Positions 1 through 5,906 are shown, counted from the first letter of the stretch. The stretch: 7,978 nt of DNA from TMED27 sp037969235 (GCA_037969235.1 JBBKXA010000160.1:1-7978); one strand, 5' to 3'. Notes: generated by a model not told the origin, from the letters alone. Numbers and translations are program-made.

Positions 1-113
1 ACTTCAATCCGATCGAACCATCATTCGGAACACTCAAACGTAAAAGAGAATTTGCCCCACCTGACACACCAATAATTGAAATCATTAAATCATCCGAATG
101 TTATTTGGAATGA
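1..113 (+). CDS. IS630-family transposase, C-terminal fragment (5' end outside window)
   Basis: The frame is open from the window edge to a TGA at 111-113 and encodes 36 residues that begin FNPIEPSFGTLKRKREFAPP and end in SSECYLE. The NPIE motif followed by a basic LKRKRE stretch matches, from memory, the end of IS630/Tc1-type DDE transposases. There the Glu of NPIE is the third catalytic acid, and the protein ends some 30 residues later. The normal-looking C-terminus and stop suggest the 3' end is intact; whether the whole gene is intact cannot be seen. The right terminal inverted repeat of the element should lie just downstream (about 114-140), between this stop and the alanine dehydrogenase leader. 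IS630 elements insert at TA dinucleotides, several of which occur there, but one end alone does not fix the boundary. The identification rests on a short segment. Confidence 0.72.
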   Translation, partial: FNPIEPSFGTLKRKREFAPPDTPIIEIIKSSECYLE

Positions 114-114
114 C

Positions 115-120
115 TATAAT
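115..120 (+). promoter_or_regulatory. Candidate -10 box upstream of alanine dehydrogenase
   Basis: A perfect TATAAT lies 93 bp upstream of the ald start. At a 17-bp spacing the -35 position reads ATCCGA, which is poor. The box starts 2 bp after the IS630-type transposase stop, so it probably lies in or beside the right end of that element. A weaker alternative is TTGTTA (153-158) with TAAAGT (176-181) at 17-bp spacing. The true start site cannot be decided from sequence. Confidence 0.35.
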
Positions 121-199
121 AAGTTCCTGGCTAAAGTGAATGATGTTAAAGATTGTTATGCTTTAAACTCTAGACTAAAGTTTTGTATAAATATTGAAC

Positions 200-206
200 A
201 GGGAGA
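200..206 (+). promoter_or_regulatory. Ribosome binding site of ald
   Basis: AGGGAGA lies 6 bp before the ATG at 213. It is a strong Shine-Dalgarno match that fixes the start codon, and the protein then begins MIIGVPKE, the usual N-terminus of this family. Confidence 0.8.
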
Positions 207-212
207 TTAACG

Positions 213-1334
213 ATGATTATTGGTGTACCTAAGGAAATAAAAACATTGGAACATCGCGTGGGGCTTGTGCCTTCATCTGTGGTGGAATTTGTGCGCAATG
301 GGCATGAAGTGCTGGTTGAAACGGGCGCGGGTGTGGCGATTAATTTTACGGATGCGGATTATAAAGCGGCGGGTGCAAAAATAGCCGCGAACGCAGAAGA
401 CATATTTCAAAAAGCCGATACGATCGTGAAGGTCAAGGAACCGCAACCGCAAGAATGTGAGATGTTGCGTGAGGGGCAGGTGTTGTTTACGTATCTTCAT
501 CTTGCTGCTGACCCTGCTCAAGCTAAAGCTTTGATGAAATCTGGTGCGACTTGTATTGCTTATGAAACAGTTACGGGGGCGGACGGGCGTAATTTACCGT
601 TGTTACAGCCTATGTCGGAAATTGCAGGGCGGTTGTCTGTACAAGTCGGGTCTTACCATTTGCAAAAGCATAAAGGCGGGACGGGGCGTTTGATTGGTGG
701 TGTTCCGGGTGTGAAGCCAGCCGAAGTGTTGATTATTGGCGGCGGCGTTGCGGGTTTTCATGCCGCGCAAATGGCTACGGGGCTTGGCGCTAATGTGACA
801 ATTTTGGAGCGTGACAATGATCGTATGCGATTTTTGGATGAATATTTTATTGGACGGGCGAATATTATTTATTCTAATGCTGATACGCTGGAAAAAGCGG
901 TTGAACGTTCTGACCTGGTGATTGGCTCTGTGCTTATTCCGGGTGCTTCTGCGCCGAAATTGATTCGTAAAGACATGCTCTCGACGATGATTCCTGGCAC
1001 CGTATTTGTTGATATTGCGATTGATCAGGGCGGATGTGCAGATACCAGCAAAGCCACAACACATGATAAGCCGACTTACATTGTAGATAGCGTTGTGCAT
1101 TATTGTGTGGCTAACATGCCGGGGGCGGTGCCTCTGACTTCTGCGCTGGCGCTTAATCATTCCGTGTTGCCTTATGCATTGCGGCTTGCGAATAAGGGTT
1201 GGAAGCAAGCGTTAGCGGATAATCCCAATTTCTTGAATGGGTTGAACGTGTATAACGGGAAAATTACGCACAAAGCCGTTGCGGAGGCGCTTGATCTTGA
1301 TTTCACACAAGCCGAGCAAAGCTTGGCGGCTTAA
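213..1334 (+). CDS. ald: Alanine dehydrogenase (NAD-dependent)
   Basis: Catalyses reversible oxidative deamination of L-alanine to pyruvate and ammonium with reduction of NAD+, in the cytoplasm. The 373 residues match the usual 370-375. The N-terminal domain begins MIIGVPKEIKTLEHRVGL, with substrate-binding Arg15 and Lys75 and catalytic His96 (in TYLHLAAD). The central Rossmann domain follows GGVPGV and has the glycine loop GGGVAG at 176-181. The second catalytic acid is Asp271 in DIAIDQGG, and the conserved block HYCVANMPGAVPLTSALALN is at 296-315. The residue after the second beta strand, which contacts the adenosine ribose, is Glu199 where many homologues have Asp; either suits NAD over NADP. 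The gene is monocistronic by appearance: a transposase fragment precedes it and a terminator overlaps its end. Family assignment is secure; physiological direction (alanine breakdown or synthesis) is not visible. Confidence 0.97.
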   Translation: MIIGVPKEIKTLEHRVGLVPSSVVEFVRNGHEVLVETGAGVAINFTDADYKAAGAKIAANAEDIFQKADTIVKVKEPQPQECEMLREGQVLFTYLHLAADPAQAKALMKSGATCIAYETVTGADGRNLPLLQPMSEIAGRLSVQVGSYHLQKHKGGTGRLIGGVPGVKPAEVLIIGGGVAGFHAAQMATGLGANVTILERDNDRMRFLDEYFIGRANIIYSNADTLEKAVERSDLVIGSVLIPGASAPKLIRKDMLSTMIPGTVFVDIAIDQGGCADTSKATTHDKPTYIVDSVVHYCVANMPGAVPLTSALALNHSVLPYALRLANKGWKQALADNPNFLNGLNVYNGKITHKAVAEALDLDFTQAEQSLAA

Positions 1335-1341
1335 TTTTTTT
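1309..1341 (+). terminator. Rho-independent terminator of ald
   Basis: AAGCCG (1309-1314) pairs with CGGCTT (1327-1332), and AGC/GCT pair again inside the loop. Seven T residues follow at 1335-1341. The hairpin overlaps the last codons and stop of ald, so it separates ald from the tRNA gene downstream. Confidence 0.75.
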
Positions 1342-1370
1342 GAAAAGATGGACTAATTTTATTTATATTG

Positions 1371-1399
1371 TTGACACTTCTTTGTTGGCGCTGTAAATA
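1371..1399 (+). promoter_or_regulatory. Sigma70-type promoter of the tRNA-Asp gene
   Basis: A perfect -35 TTGACA (1371-1376) is followed after exactly 17 bp by TAAATA (1394-1399), which carries a TG just before it. Transcription would start near 1406, about 10 bases before the mature tRNA 5' end. The position right behind the ald terminator supports independent transcription of the tRNA. Confidence 0.72.
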
Positions 1400-1416
1400 A
1401 ATACTCACTCAAATGC

Positions 1417-1493
1417 GCGGGTGTAGCTCAGTTGGTTAGAGCGCCGCCCTGTCACGGCGGAGGCCGCGAGTTCAAGTCTCGTCACTCGCGCCA
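1417..1493 (+). tRNA. tRNA-Asp (anticodon GUC)
   Basis: A full cloverleaf can be drawn by eye. The acceptor stem is GCGGGTG (1417-1423) with CACTCGC (1483-1489), containing one G-U pair. The D arm is GCTC...GAGC. The anticodon stem CCGCC/GGCGG closes the loop CTGTCAC with anticodon GTC, and the T arm is GCGAG-TTCAAGT-CTCGT. The discriminator base is G (1490), the aspartate identity base, and CCA is encoded at 1491-1493. Seven bases on each side (1408-1414 and 1493-1499) are also complementary and could extend the acceptor stem in the precursor. Confidence 0.98.
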
Positions 1494-1560
1494 TTTGAGA
1501 TTTTCTAAATACCGGACAAGTCTTCCGATATACTGGTTGTTTCCTACTCGCGCCATTTGA
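1484..1560 (+). repeat. Direct repeat of the tRNA-Asp 3' end
   Basis: The 15-mer ACTCGCGCCATTTGA occurs at 1484-1498 (acceptor stem, discriminator, CCA and first flanking bases) and again at 1546-1560. Both copies run on into a T-rich stretch with TTCT. The 47 bp between them do not form a second tRNA. This could be a partial tRNA duplication, a trace of an integrated and lost element that used the tRNA 3' end as attB, or the residue of a deleted tandem tRNA copy. Confidence 0.6.
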
Positions 1561-1635
1561 TTTTTTCTTCGTGAGGATTTTTATTTATTTTCACGCATTT
1601 ATCCCTTAAAAGCCCCTGTTGGATTTTATTTTATG

Positions 1636-1644
1636 TGCTATAAT
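1636..1644 (+). promoter_or_regulatory. Extended -10 promoter of the response regulator gene
   Basis: TGC-TATAAT is a perfect -10 hexamer (1639-1644) with the extended TGn motif. At 17-bp spacing the -35 position (1616-1621) reads CTGTTG, which is weak, as is common for extended -10 promoters. Transcription should start about 6-8 bases after the hexamer, at or next to the A of the ATG at 1650, implying a leaderless message. Confidence 0.68.
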
Positions 1645-1649
1645 ATGGT

Positions 1650-2066
1650 ATGGAAGATAAGCTCTATAGTAAAAAAGCTTTAGTGATTGATGATGATGTC
1701 TCGATGCTCTCAATTGTGCGGGAAATACTTTCTCGAGCTTCTATTAACGCAACTTTGGCGAATTCGTTTGAACGGGGTTTGCATTATGCCGAAAATGAAA
1801 AATTCGATGTGATTTTTTTAGATCGTTATACGCCCGATGGGGACGGCCATCGTGTTTTAAAGTTTTTGAAATCTCAACCGATGACTAAGGATGTTCCTGT
1901 GATTATGCTCACGGGTGAAAAGCAGGTGCATGAGGTTCAGGCTTCGCTACTGCTTGGGGCTTCGGGGTATATTGCTAAACCATTTACGCCTAAAAATTTC
2001 ATGGATCAGCTGGGAAAAATTACCAACGGTCAATTTGAAGCTGACAAGCAAAAAAATATAGGTTAG
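1650..2066 (+). CDS. Single-domain response regulator (CheY-like receiver)
   Basis: A 138-residue stand-alone receiver domain with no output domain, expected to be phosphorylated by a histidine kinase and to act by protein contact in the cytoplasm. All signature residues are present: acidic pair Asp14-Asp15 in VIDDD, phospho-acceptor Asp58 in VIFLDRY, switch Thr88 in VIMLTGE, aromatic Tyr107, and Lys110 in the KPF motif. The domain fills residues 9-125 and a short polar tail follows. The start is forced: the frame has a TAA at 1641-1643, only two codons upstream, with no other start codon and no Shine-Dalgarno sequence. The -10 box at 1639-1644 suggests that translation begins at the mRNA 5' end. 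No kinase gene is in the window, so the pathway is unknown. It is 106 bp from nuoA and probably not functionally tied to complex I. Confidence 0.93.
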   Translation: MEDKLYSKKALVIDDDVSMLSIVREILSRASINATLANSFERGLHYAENEKFDVIFLDRYTPDGDGHRVLKFLKSQPMTKDVPVIMLTGEKQVHEVQASLLLGASGYIAKPFTPKNFMDQLGKITNGQFEADKQKNIG

Positions 2067-2097
2067 CAAAATATTCTTTATTATTTGCAAGATTTTT
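2066..2097 (+). terminator. Weak candidate terminator after the response regulator gene
   Basis: GCAAA (2066-2070) can pair with TTTGC (2084-2088), with ATA/TAT pairing inside, and TTTTT follows at 2093-2097. The stem is short and AT-rich, so termination would be partial at best. Confidence 0.28.
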
Positions 2098-2172
2098 GAG
2101 ATCGCGTGATATTGTTGGTTTTCTTTTGCTTTTTGTGATGTTAAAACCTATGGAGCATAAGGAATATCTATC

Positions 2173-2544
2173 ATGGCTTCTTCGGAATTATTATTAACGT
2201 ATTTACCCATTCTATTGTTTATTGCTGTGGCTTCGGGGCTTTCAGTTGTAATGATTGTTGGGTCAATGTTGGCAGGTAAGCAGAATCCTGATCCTGAGAA
2301 AAATTCAGCGTATGAGTGCGGGTTTGATGCGTTTACGGATGCGCGCAACCGTTTTGACGTTCGGTTTTACCTGGTGTGTTTGTTGTTTATTATTTTTGAT
2401 CTGGAAATTGCGTTTCTATTCCCGTGGGCGATTAGCCTTGGGGCTATAGGGGTGTTTGGCTTTTGGTCGATGGTTTGTTTTTTGTCTATCCTAACGGTCG
2501 GATTTATTTATGAGTGGAAAAAAGGCGCGTTGGAATGGGAATAA
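2173..2544 (+). CDS. nuoA: NADH-quinone oxidoreductase subunit A
   Basis: A small membrane subunit of complex I (mitochondrial ND3 homologue) beside the entrance of the quinone channel in the cytoplasmic membrane. The 123 residues contain three membrane segments at about 7-33, 64-86 and 90-113. Between the first two is the conserved cytoplasmic loop NPDPEKNSAYECGFDAF with invariant Cys49. The second segment carries the conserved acids Asp76 and Glu78 in FIIFDLEIAFLFPW. AAGGA at 2159-2163 gives a good ribosome binding site 9 bp before the ATG. This is the first gene of the nuo run. The 106-bp gap upstream must hold its promoter, but I see no convincing -35/-10 pair; the best fragment is TTGTTG at 2112-2117 without a good -10. 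Confidence 0.96.
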   Translation: MASSELLLTYLPILLFIAVASGLSVVMIVGSMLAGKQNPDPEKNSAYECGFDAFTDARNRFDVRFYLVCLLFIIFDLEIAFLFPWAISLGAIGVFGFWSMVCFLSILTVGFIYEWKKGALEWE

Positions 2545-2550
2545 ATTAAT

Positions 2551-3126
2551 ATGAGCCACGATAGAACAATTATTACAGCGCCAGATTATTTGGCGAAAAC
2601 GAATGTAGCTGTGCCGCCGCCGCAGGAGCAGGATGTTGTGCCTGCTGCCATTTCTAAAACTCTTGATGAAAAGGGTTTTTTGCTGACGAGTGCGGATAAT
2701 TTATTTGATTGGGCACGTACAGGCTCGCTTTGGCCTATGACCTTTGGTTTGGCGTGTTGCGCGGTGGAAATGATCCATGCATATATGTCTCGATACGATC
2801 TGGATCGTTTCGGAATGATCCCTCGTCCAAGTCCTCGTCAATCTGATGTTATGATTGTTGCGGGCACGTTGACTAACAAAATGGCGCCTGCACTGCGTCG
2901 TGTCTACGATCAAATGCCAGAGCCGCGTTGGGTTGTGTCTATGGGCTCGTGCGCGAATGGTGGAGGGTATTACCATTATTCTTATTCCGTTGTGCGTGGT
3001 TGTGACCGTATTGTACCGGTTGATATTTATGTTCCTGGATGCCCGCCGACTGCAGAGGCTTTAATATATGGTTTGCTTCAGCTTCAGAAGAAAATTCAAC
3101 GGGAGGATACGCGCATCGCGCGATAG
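2551..3126 (+). CDS. nuoB: NADH-quinone oxidoreductase subunit B (N2 cluster subunit)
   Basis: A peripheral-arm subunit (PSST/20 kDa homologue) carrying 4Fe-4S cluster N2, the last electron carrier before quinone. It has 191 residues. The ligands are all visible: the adjacent pair Cys69-Cys70 in TFGLACCAVEM, Cys134 in GSCANGGG, and Cys164 in VPGCPPTAEAL. The quinone-facing stretch DRFGMIPRPSPRQSDVMIVAG is conserved. The first ~35 residues, rich in Pro and Ala, are a variable N-terminal extension typical of alphaproteobacterial NuoB. It begins 6 bp after the nuoA stop with a modest GGGA (2537-2540) as ribosome binding site, so translation is probably coupled to nuoA. Confidence 0.98.
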   Translation: MSHDRTIITAPDYLAKTNVAVPPPQEQDVVPAAISKTLDEKGFLLTSADNLFDWARTGSLWPMTFGLACCAVEMIHAYMSRYDLDRFGMIPRPSPRQSDVMIVAGTLTNKMAPALRRVYDQMPEPRWVVSMGSCANGGGYYHYSYSVVRGCDRIVPVDIYVPGCPPTAEALIYGLLQLQKKIQREDTRIAR

Positions 3127-3132
3127 ACAGAT

Positions 3133-3801
3133 ATGCCTAACGATTCCCTCAAAGATTTGGCCGACTATGTTCAGGAGAAATTATCGGATTCTATTGTTTC
3201 CGCTGATTTTTTTAAGGATGAATTGAGTTTTAACGCGCGTCGCGAAGATATTTCACGTGTTCTGAATTTCTTGCGTGATGATAAAGAATGCGCGTGCCGT
3301 ATCTTGGTAGATATCACTGCCGTCGATTATCCTGATCGTGCTGGAGATAAGGATTTCGGGCGTTTTGAAGTGATTTATAATTTATTATCGCTACGCCACA
3401 ATCATCGTGTACGCGTCAAAATCTCGACCAATGAGGATACGCCAGTTGATTCCGTGACGGACATTTACTCGACGGCTGGATGGTTGGAGCGAGAGGTGTG
3501 GGATATGTATGGCGTGTTGTTCGATGGCAATGTTGATTTGCGCCGCATTCTCACCGATTATGGTTTTGAAGGACACCCTCAGCGTAAAGACTTCCCGCTC
3601 ACGGGCTATGTTGAATTGCGTTATGATGATGAACTGAAGCGTGTTGTGTATGAGCCAGTAAAGCTCACGCAGGATTTTCGAAATTTCGACACGCTTTCTC
3701 CGTGGGAGGGGATCACCGATATGCAATTGCCAGGTGATGAAAAGGCAATGATCCCCGAACATGGGGTCGTTGCGGCGGCAAAAAGCAGGTATAAAAAATG
3801 A
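3133..3801 (+). CDS. nuoC: NADH-quinone oxidoreductase subunit C
   Basis: The 30-kDa-type subunit of the complex I connecting module. It has no cofactor and braces NuoD and NuoB. Of 222 residues, 76-140 form the conserved core, including the family signature LEREVWDMYGVLF (118-130). The second conserved block, LRRILTDYGFEGHPQRKDFP, is at 136-155 and is followed by LTGYVELRYD. The usual HPDLRR of the signature reads NVDLRR here (133-138), losing the His-Pro pair. nuoC and nuoD are separate genes, unlike the fused nuoCD of enterobacteria. It starts 6 bp after the nuoB stop with almost no Shine-Dalgarno sequence; the strong GGGAGG at 3101-3106 lies 26 bp upstream, too far for this start and with no start codon in reach. 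Termination-reinitiation from nuoB is likely. Confidence 0.96.
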   Translation: MPNDSLKDLADYVQEKLSDSIVSADFFKDELSFNARREDISRVLNFLRDDKECACRILVDITAVDYPDRAGDKDFGRFEVIYNLLSLRHNHRVRVKISTNEDTPVDSVTDIYSTAGWLEREVWDMYGVLFDGNVDLRRILTDYGFEGHPQRKDFPLTGYVELRYDDELKRVVYEPVKLTQDFRNFDTLSPWEGITDMQLPGDEKAMIPEHGVVAAAKSRYKK

Positions 3802-5006
3802 TAGATACTTCAGATAACATCGACATCGCCGAAGAAACGCAAATTCGTCCTTATACAATGAATTTCGGGCCTCAACATCCTGCGGCGCATGGGGTTTTGC
3901 GCCTTGTGCTGGAGATGGAGGGGGAGATTGTGGAGCGTGCCGATCCGCACATTGGATTGTTGCATCGTGGCACTGAAAAGTTGATCGAATATAAAACTTA
4001 TATGCAGGCGATACCTTATTTTGACCGCTTGGATTATGTGTGTCCTATGAACCAAGAGCATGCATTTGCTCTTGCTGTTGAAAAACTCCTCGGTGTTACT
4101 GCGCCTAAGCGGGCGCAATATATACGGGTGTTGTTTTGTGAATTGGGGCGTATTCTCAACCATATTTTGAACATCACAACCTTTGCCCTCGATGTGGGGG
4201 CGTTGACGCCTGCGCTTTGGGGGTTTGAGGAGCGTGAGAAGGGGATGGAATTTTATGAGCGTGTTTGCGGTGCGCGGCTTCATGCTAATTATTTCCGTCC
4301 TGGAGGAGTAGCGCGTGATCTGCCTGCGGGGTTGCTCGATGATATGTTGGAATGGGCGGAGGAGTTGCCGAAATTTCTTGTCGATTTGGAAACGCTATTA
4401 ACCGATAATCGCATTTTTAAGCAACGCACAGTGGATATTGGTACAGTGAATGCGGATGATGCCCGTGATTGGGGCTTTAGCGGGCCGATGCTGCGCGGGT
4501 CCGGTGTGGTGTGGGATTTGCGTAAATCACAACCTTATGATTCTTACGAGGAATTTGATTTCGACATTCCTACGGGTAAGACTGGCGATTGTTATGCGCG
4601 TTATTTAGTGCGGATGGCGGAGATGTATGAGTCCATCAAAATCATGAAACAAGCCATTGAAAATATGCCCGACGGTGGCGTGAAGGTGAATGATTATAAG
4701 GTTTCACCGCCGCCGCGTGCCGAGATGAAAACTTCGATGGAAGCGATGATTCATCACTTTAAGCTGTATACCGAAGGCTACCACGTGCCCGCGGGGGAGA
4801 CGTATACTGCCGTGGAAGCACCGAAGGGCGAGTTTGGTGTGTATCTGGTTTCTGATGGTACGAACAAGCCGTACCGCTGTCGCATCCGCGCCCCGGGTTT
4901 TGCGCATCTGCAAGCGCTTGATTTTATGAGCAAAGGGCATCAGCTCGCGGATACCGTTTCTATCATAGGCTCACTTGATATTGTATTCGGGGAGATTGAT
5001 CGTTGA
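3798..5006 (+). CDS. nuoD: NADH-quinone oxidoreductase subunit D (quinone-site subunit)
   Basis: The 49-kDa-type subunit, related to the large subunit of NiFe hydrogenases, which with NuoB forms the quinone-binding pocket. It has 402 residues, a normal length. By alignment from memory to the Thermus subunit, quinone-contacting residues are His31 in GPQHPAAHGVLRL and Tyr80 in RLDYVCPMNQEHAF. The conserved HRGTE is at 56-60. The hydrogenase-like metal-binding cysteines are absent, as in all complex I NuoD proteins. The C-terminus ends with the conserved SIIGSLDIVFGEIDR. The start codon overlaps the nuoC stop by 4 bp (ATGA), indicating translational coupling. In most alphaproteobacteria nuoE follows directly; here the next gene is a lipoprotein whose start overlaps this stop. 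Confidence 0.98.
   Translation: MIDTSDNIDIAEETQIRPYTMNFGPQHPAAHGVLRLVLEMEGEIVERADPHIGLLHRGTEKLIEYKTYMQAIPYFDRLDYVCPMNQEHAFALAVEKLLGVTAPKRAQYIRVLFCELGRILNHILNITTFALDVGALTPALWGFEEREKGMEFYERVCGARLHANYFRPGGVARDLPAGLLDDMLEWAEELPKFLVDLETLLTDNRIFKQRTVDIGTVNADDARDWGFSGPMLRGSGVVWDLRKSQPYDSYEEFDFDIPTGKTGDCYARYLVRMAEMYESIKIMKQAIENMPDGGVKVNDYKVSPPPRAEMKTSMEAMIHHFKLYTEGYHVPAGETYTAVEAPKGEFGVYLVSDGTNKPYRCRIRAPGFAHLQALDFMSKGHQLADTVSIIGSLDIVFGEIDR
4989..4995 (+). promoter_or_regulatory. Ribosome binding site inside nuoD for the lipoprotein gene
   Basis: GGGGAGA lies inside the last codons of nuoD, 7 bp before the TTG at 5003. This strong match favours the TTG start over the ATG at 5015. The later start would also drop the Lys that gives the signal peptide its positive N-terminus. 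Confidence 0.65.
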
Positions 5007-5347
5007 AAATTTTTATGATTTTAACGGCTTTTCTTTTATCCGCGTGTGTTAGTACAACGGGGCAACAAAATCCTAGATTTACGGACAGGGCTGAAAATGT
5101 ATCTATTATGCAAGTTGGGCCTGATTCTTATACTGCGTTGCTCGAAGGTTTAGATCAAAATGAAATCGAATATGGTGAGATTTTGATGAAGGGCAAAGCG
5201 CATGAATATTGCAAGGCCATGCATATGAATACAAATATTGTTGGGTCAGGCGCAAAACGAATTTCAAGCACCAATATTATCGCCCAAACTCATTTCACTT
5301 GTTATGAAGAGGTCGATGCGGATTGTAGCGCCGAGTGTTACAAATAA
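5003..5347 (+). CDS. Small predicted lipoprotein, function unknown, coupled to nuoD
   Basis: Encodes 114 residues beginning with a lipoprotein signal peptide: Lys2, hydrophobic IFMILTAFL, then lipobox LSAC with Cys15 as the lipidated residue. The mature part (about 100 residues) is soluble and polar. It contains a PDSYTALLEG segment, a KAHEYCKAM helix with Cys70, and a tail with Cys100, Cys108 and Cys112. The general pattern (a D-[ST]-Y strand, then a helix ending in YC, then F-x-C) recurs in small uncharacterised proteobacterial lipoproteins, but I cannot name a family. Residue +2 after the Cys is Val, not Asp, so outer-membrane sorting is possible. The start is TTG, sharing bases with the nuoD stop (TTGA). 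It is not a known complex I subunit; whether it assists the complex or is a passenger is unknown. Confidence 0.75.
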   Translation: MKIFMILTAFLLSACVSTTGQQNPRFTDRAENVSIMQVGPDSYTALLEGLDQNEIEYGEILMKGKAHEYCKAMHMNTNIVGSGAKRISSTNIIAQTHFTCYEEVDADCSAECYK

Positions 5348-5410
5348 ATGAGGATAGTATTCAGGCTTGATCATAATAGTGTAATCGTTCAATTGATATA
5401 GAGGACTTTA

Positions 5411-5612
5411 ATCGTTAAATTAGGTACAACAAAAGCGGCACTTCAATTTTATTCTGGTGACGATCCAAAAGGGCCAATTACTGTTTTTAATCAAAGCTGG
5501 TTTAATTGTATTTACAACGGAAGCAAAAGAAAATTTAGGTAAATCATTTAACCTCTTCCAAAACATTAATTTTAGTCATACCCGCGGAAGCGGGTATCCA
5601 GTGATACAATGA
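5411..5612 (+). pseudogene. Possible frameshifted gene remnant in an AT-rich gap
   Basis: The 261 bp between the lipoprotein gene and the GIY-YIG gene have no ordinary gene, but two coding-like frames abut. One is open from 5411 to TAA at 5540-5542 and reads VKLGTTKAALQFYSGDDPKG early on. It follows a GAGG (5401-5404) but has ATC where a start codon would be. The other, from GTG 5457 to TGA 5610-5612, gives 51 residues, including KAGLIVFTTEAKENLGKSF. A single-base shift near 5495-5505 would join them into one plausible protein. The second frame runs through the left palindrome, translating it as HTRGSGYPV, and its stop overlaps the GIY-YIG start as ATGA. I recognise no family. It could be a dead gene cut by the cassette, a short real ORF, or noncoding sequence. 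Confidence 0.3.
5575..5603 (+). repeat. Left REP-like palindrome
   Basis: The stem ATACCCGC (5578-5585) and GCGGGTAT (5590-5597) enclose a GGAA tetraloop, preceded by GTC and followed by CCAGTG. It belongs to the widespread class of intergenic palindromes built on CCCGC/GCGGG that translate as motifs such as SRxSGNP or IPAKAG. The GIY-YIG ATG lies 11 bp after the stem, so this hairpin occupies the place of a ribosome binding site. Confidence 0.8.
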
Positions 5613-5896
5613 AAAATGGATATGTTTATTTTCTGGCCAATAAAAGAAACGGTACGCTTTATCTTGGTGTAACATCTAATCTGCAGCAGCGTGTTTGGAG
5701 GCATAAAGAAGGCATTGATGAAAAAGCATTTTCAAAGAAATATGGCGTCAAACAGTTGGTATGGTATGAAGCTCACGATGATATTGCCGAGGCTATCAAA
5801 AGAGAAAAAGCGATGAAGAAATGGAACAGGCAATGGAAGTTGCGCCTCATAGAGGCTATGAATCCACAGTGGAATGATTTATATCAGAGTTTATAA
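5609..5896 (+). CDS. GIY-YIG nuclease domain protein (YhbQ/UPF0213-like, small)
   Basis: A 95-residue stand-alone GIY-YIG domain. The first half-motif is YVY (5-7) and the second YLG (18-20) in GTLYLGVTS. Arg28 and His32 follow in LQQRVWRHK, and the metal-binding Glu66 lies in AIKREKAMKKWNR. The C-terminus WKLRLIEAMNPQWNDLY is typical of this small family, many of which occur in several copies per genome and whose substrates are mostly unknown. The catalytic set looks complete, so a DNA-cleaving or nicking activity is plausible but unproven. There is no Shine-Dalgarno sequence before the ATG, only the left palindrome. A preceding 51-codon frame stops at ATGA over this start, which could allow coupled translation. 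The gene has no role in complex I that I know of. Confidence 0.93.
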   Translation: MKNGYVYFLANKRNGTLYLGVTSNLQQRVWRHKEGIDEKAFSKKYGVKQLVWYEAHDDIAEAIKREKAMKKWNRQWKLRLIEAMNPQWNDLYQSL

Positions 5897-5906
5897 TAAT
5901 ATACAC

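Noticed and set aside
1..84. Minus-strand frame starting at 84 and open to the window edge, as a possible divergent regulator gene
   Set aside because: The + strand frame matches the end of an IS630 transposase with its NPIE motif, while the minus-strand peptide has no recognisable content or good ribosome binding site.
22..100. CATTCGGA (22-29) and its inverted copy TCCGAATG (93-100) as an operator upstream of ald
   Set aside because: Both lie inside the transposase coding sequence, are 63 bp apart, and are more easily explained as coding sequence.
603..1208. 201-codon minus-strand open frame opposite ald
   Set aside because: It lies wholly inside the secure ald gene, has a composition rich in Arg, His and Asn typical of antisense frames, no ribosome binding site and no recognisable motif.
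3101..3106. Strong GGGAGG as the nuoC ribosome binding site or an alternative start signal
   Set aside because: It is 26 bp before the nuoC ATG, and no start codon lies 5-10 bp downstream of it.
5348..5401. 17-codon ATG frame right after the lipoprotein stop
   Set aside because: It is too short, has no ribosome binding site and no similarity that I recognise.
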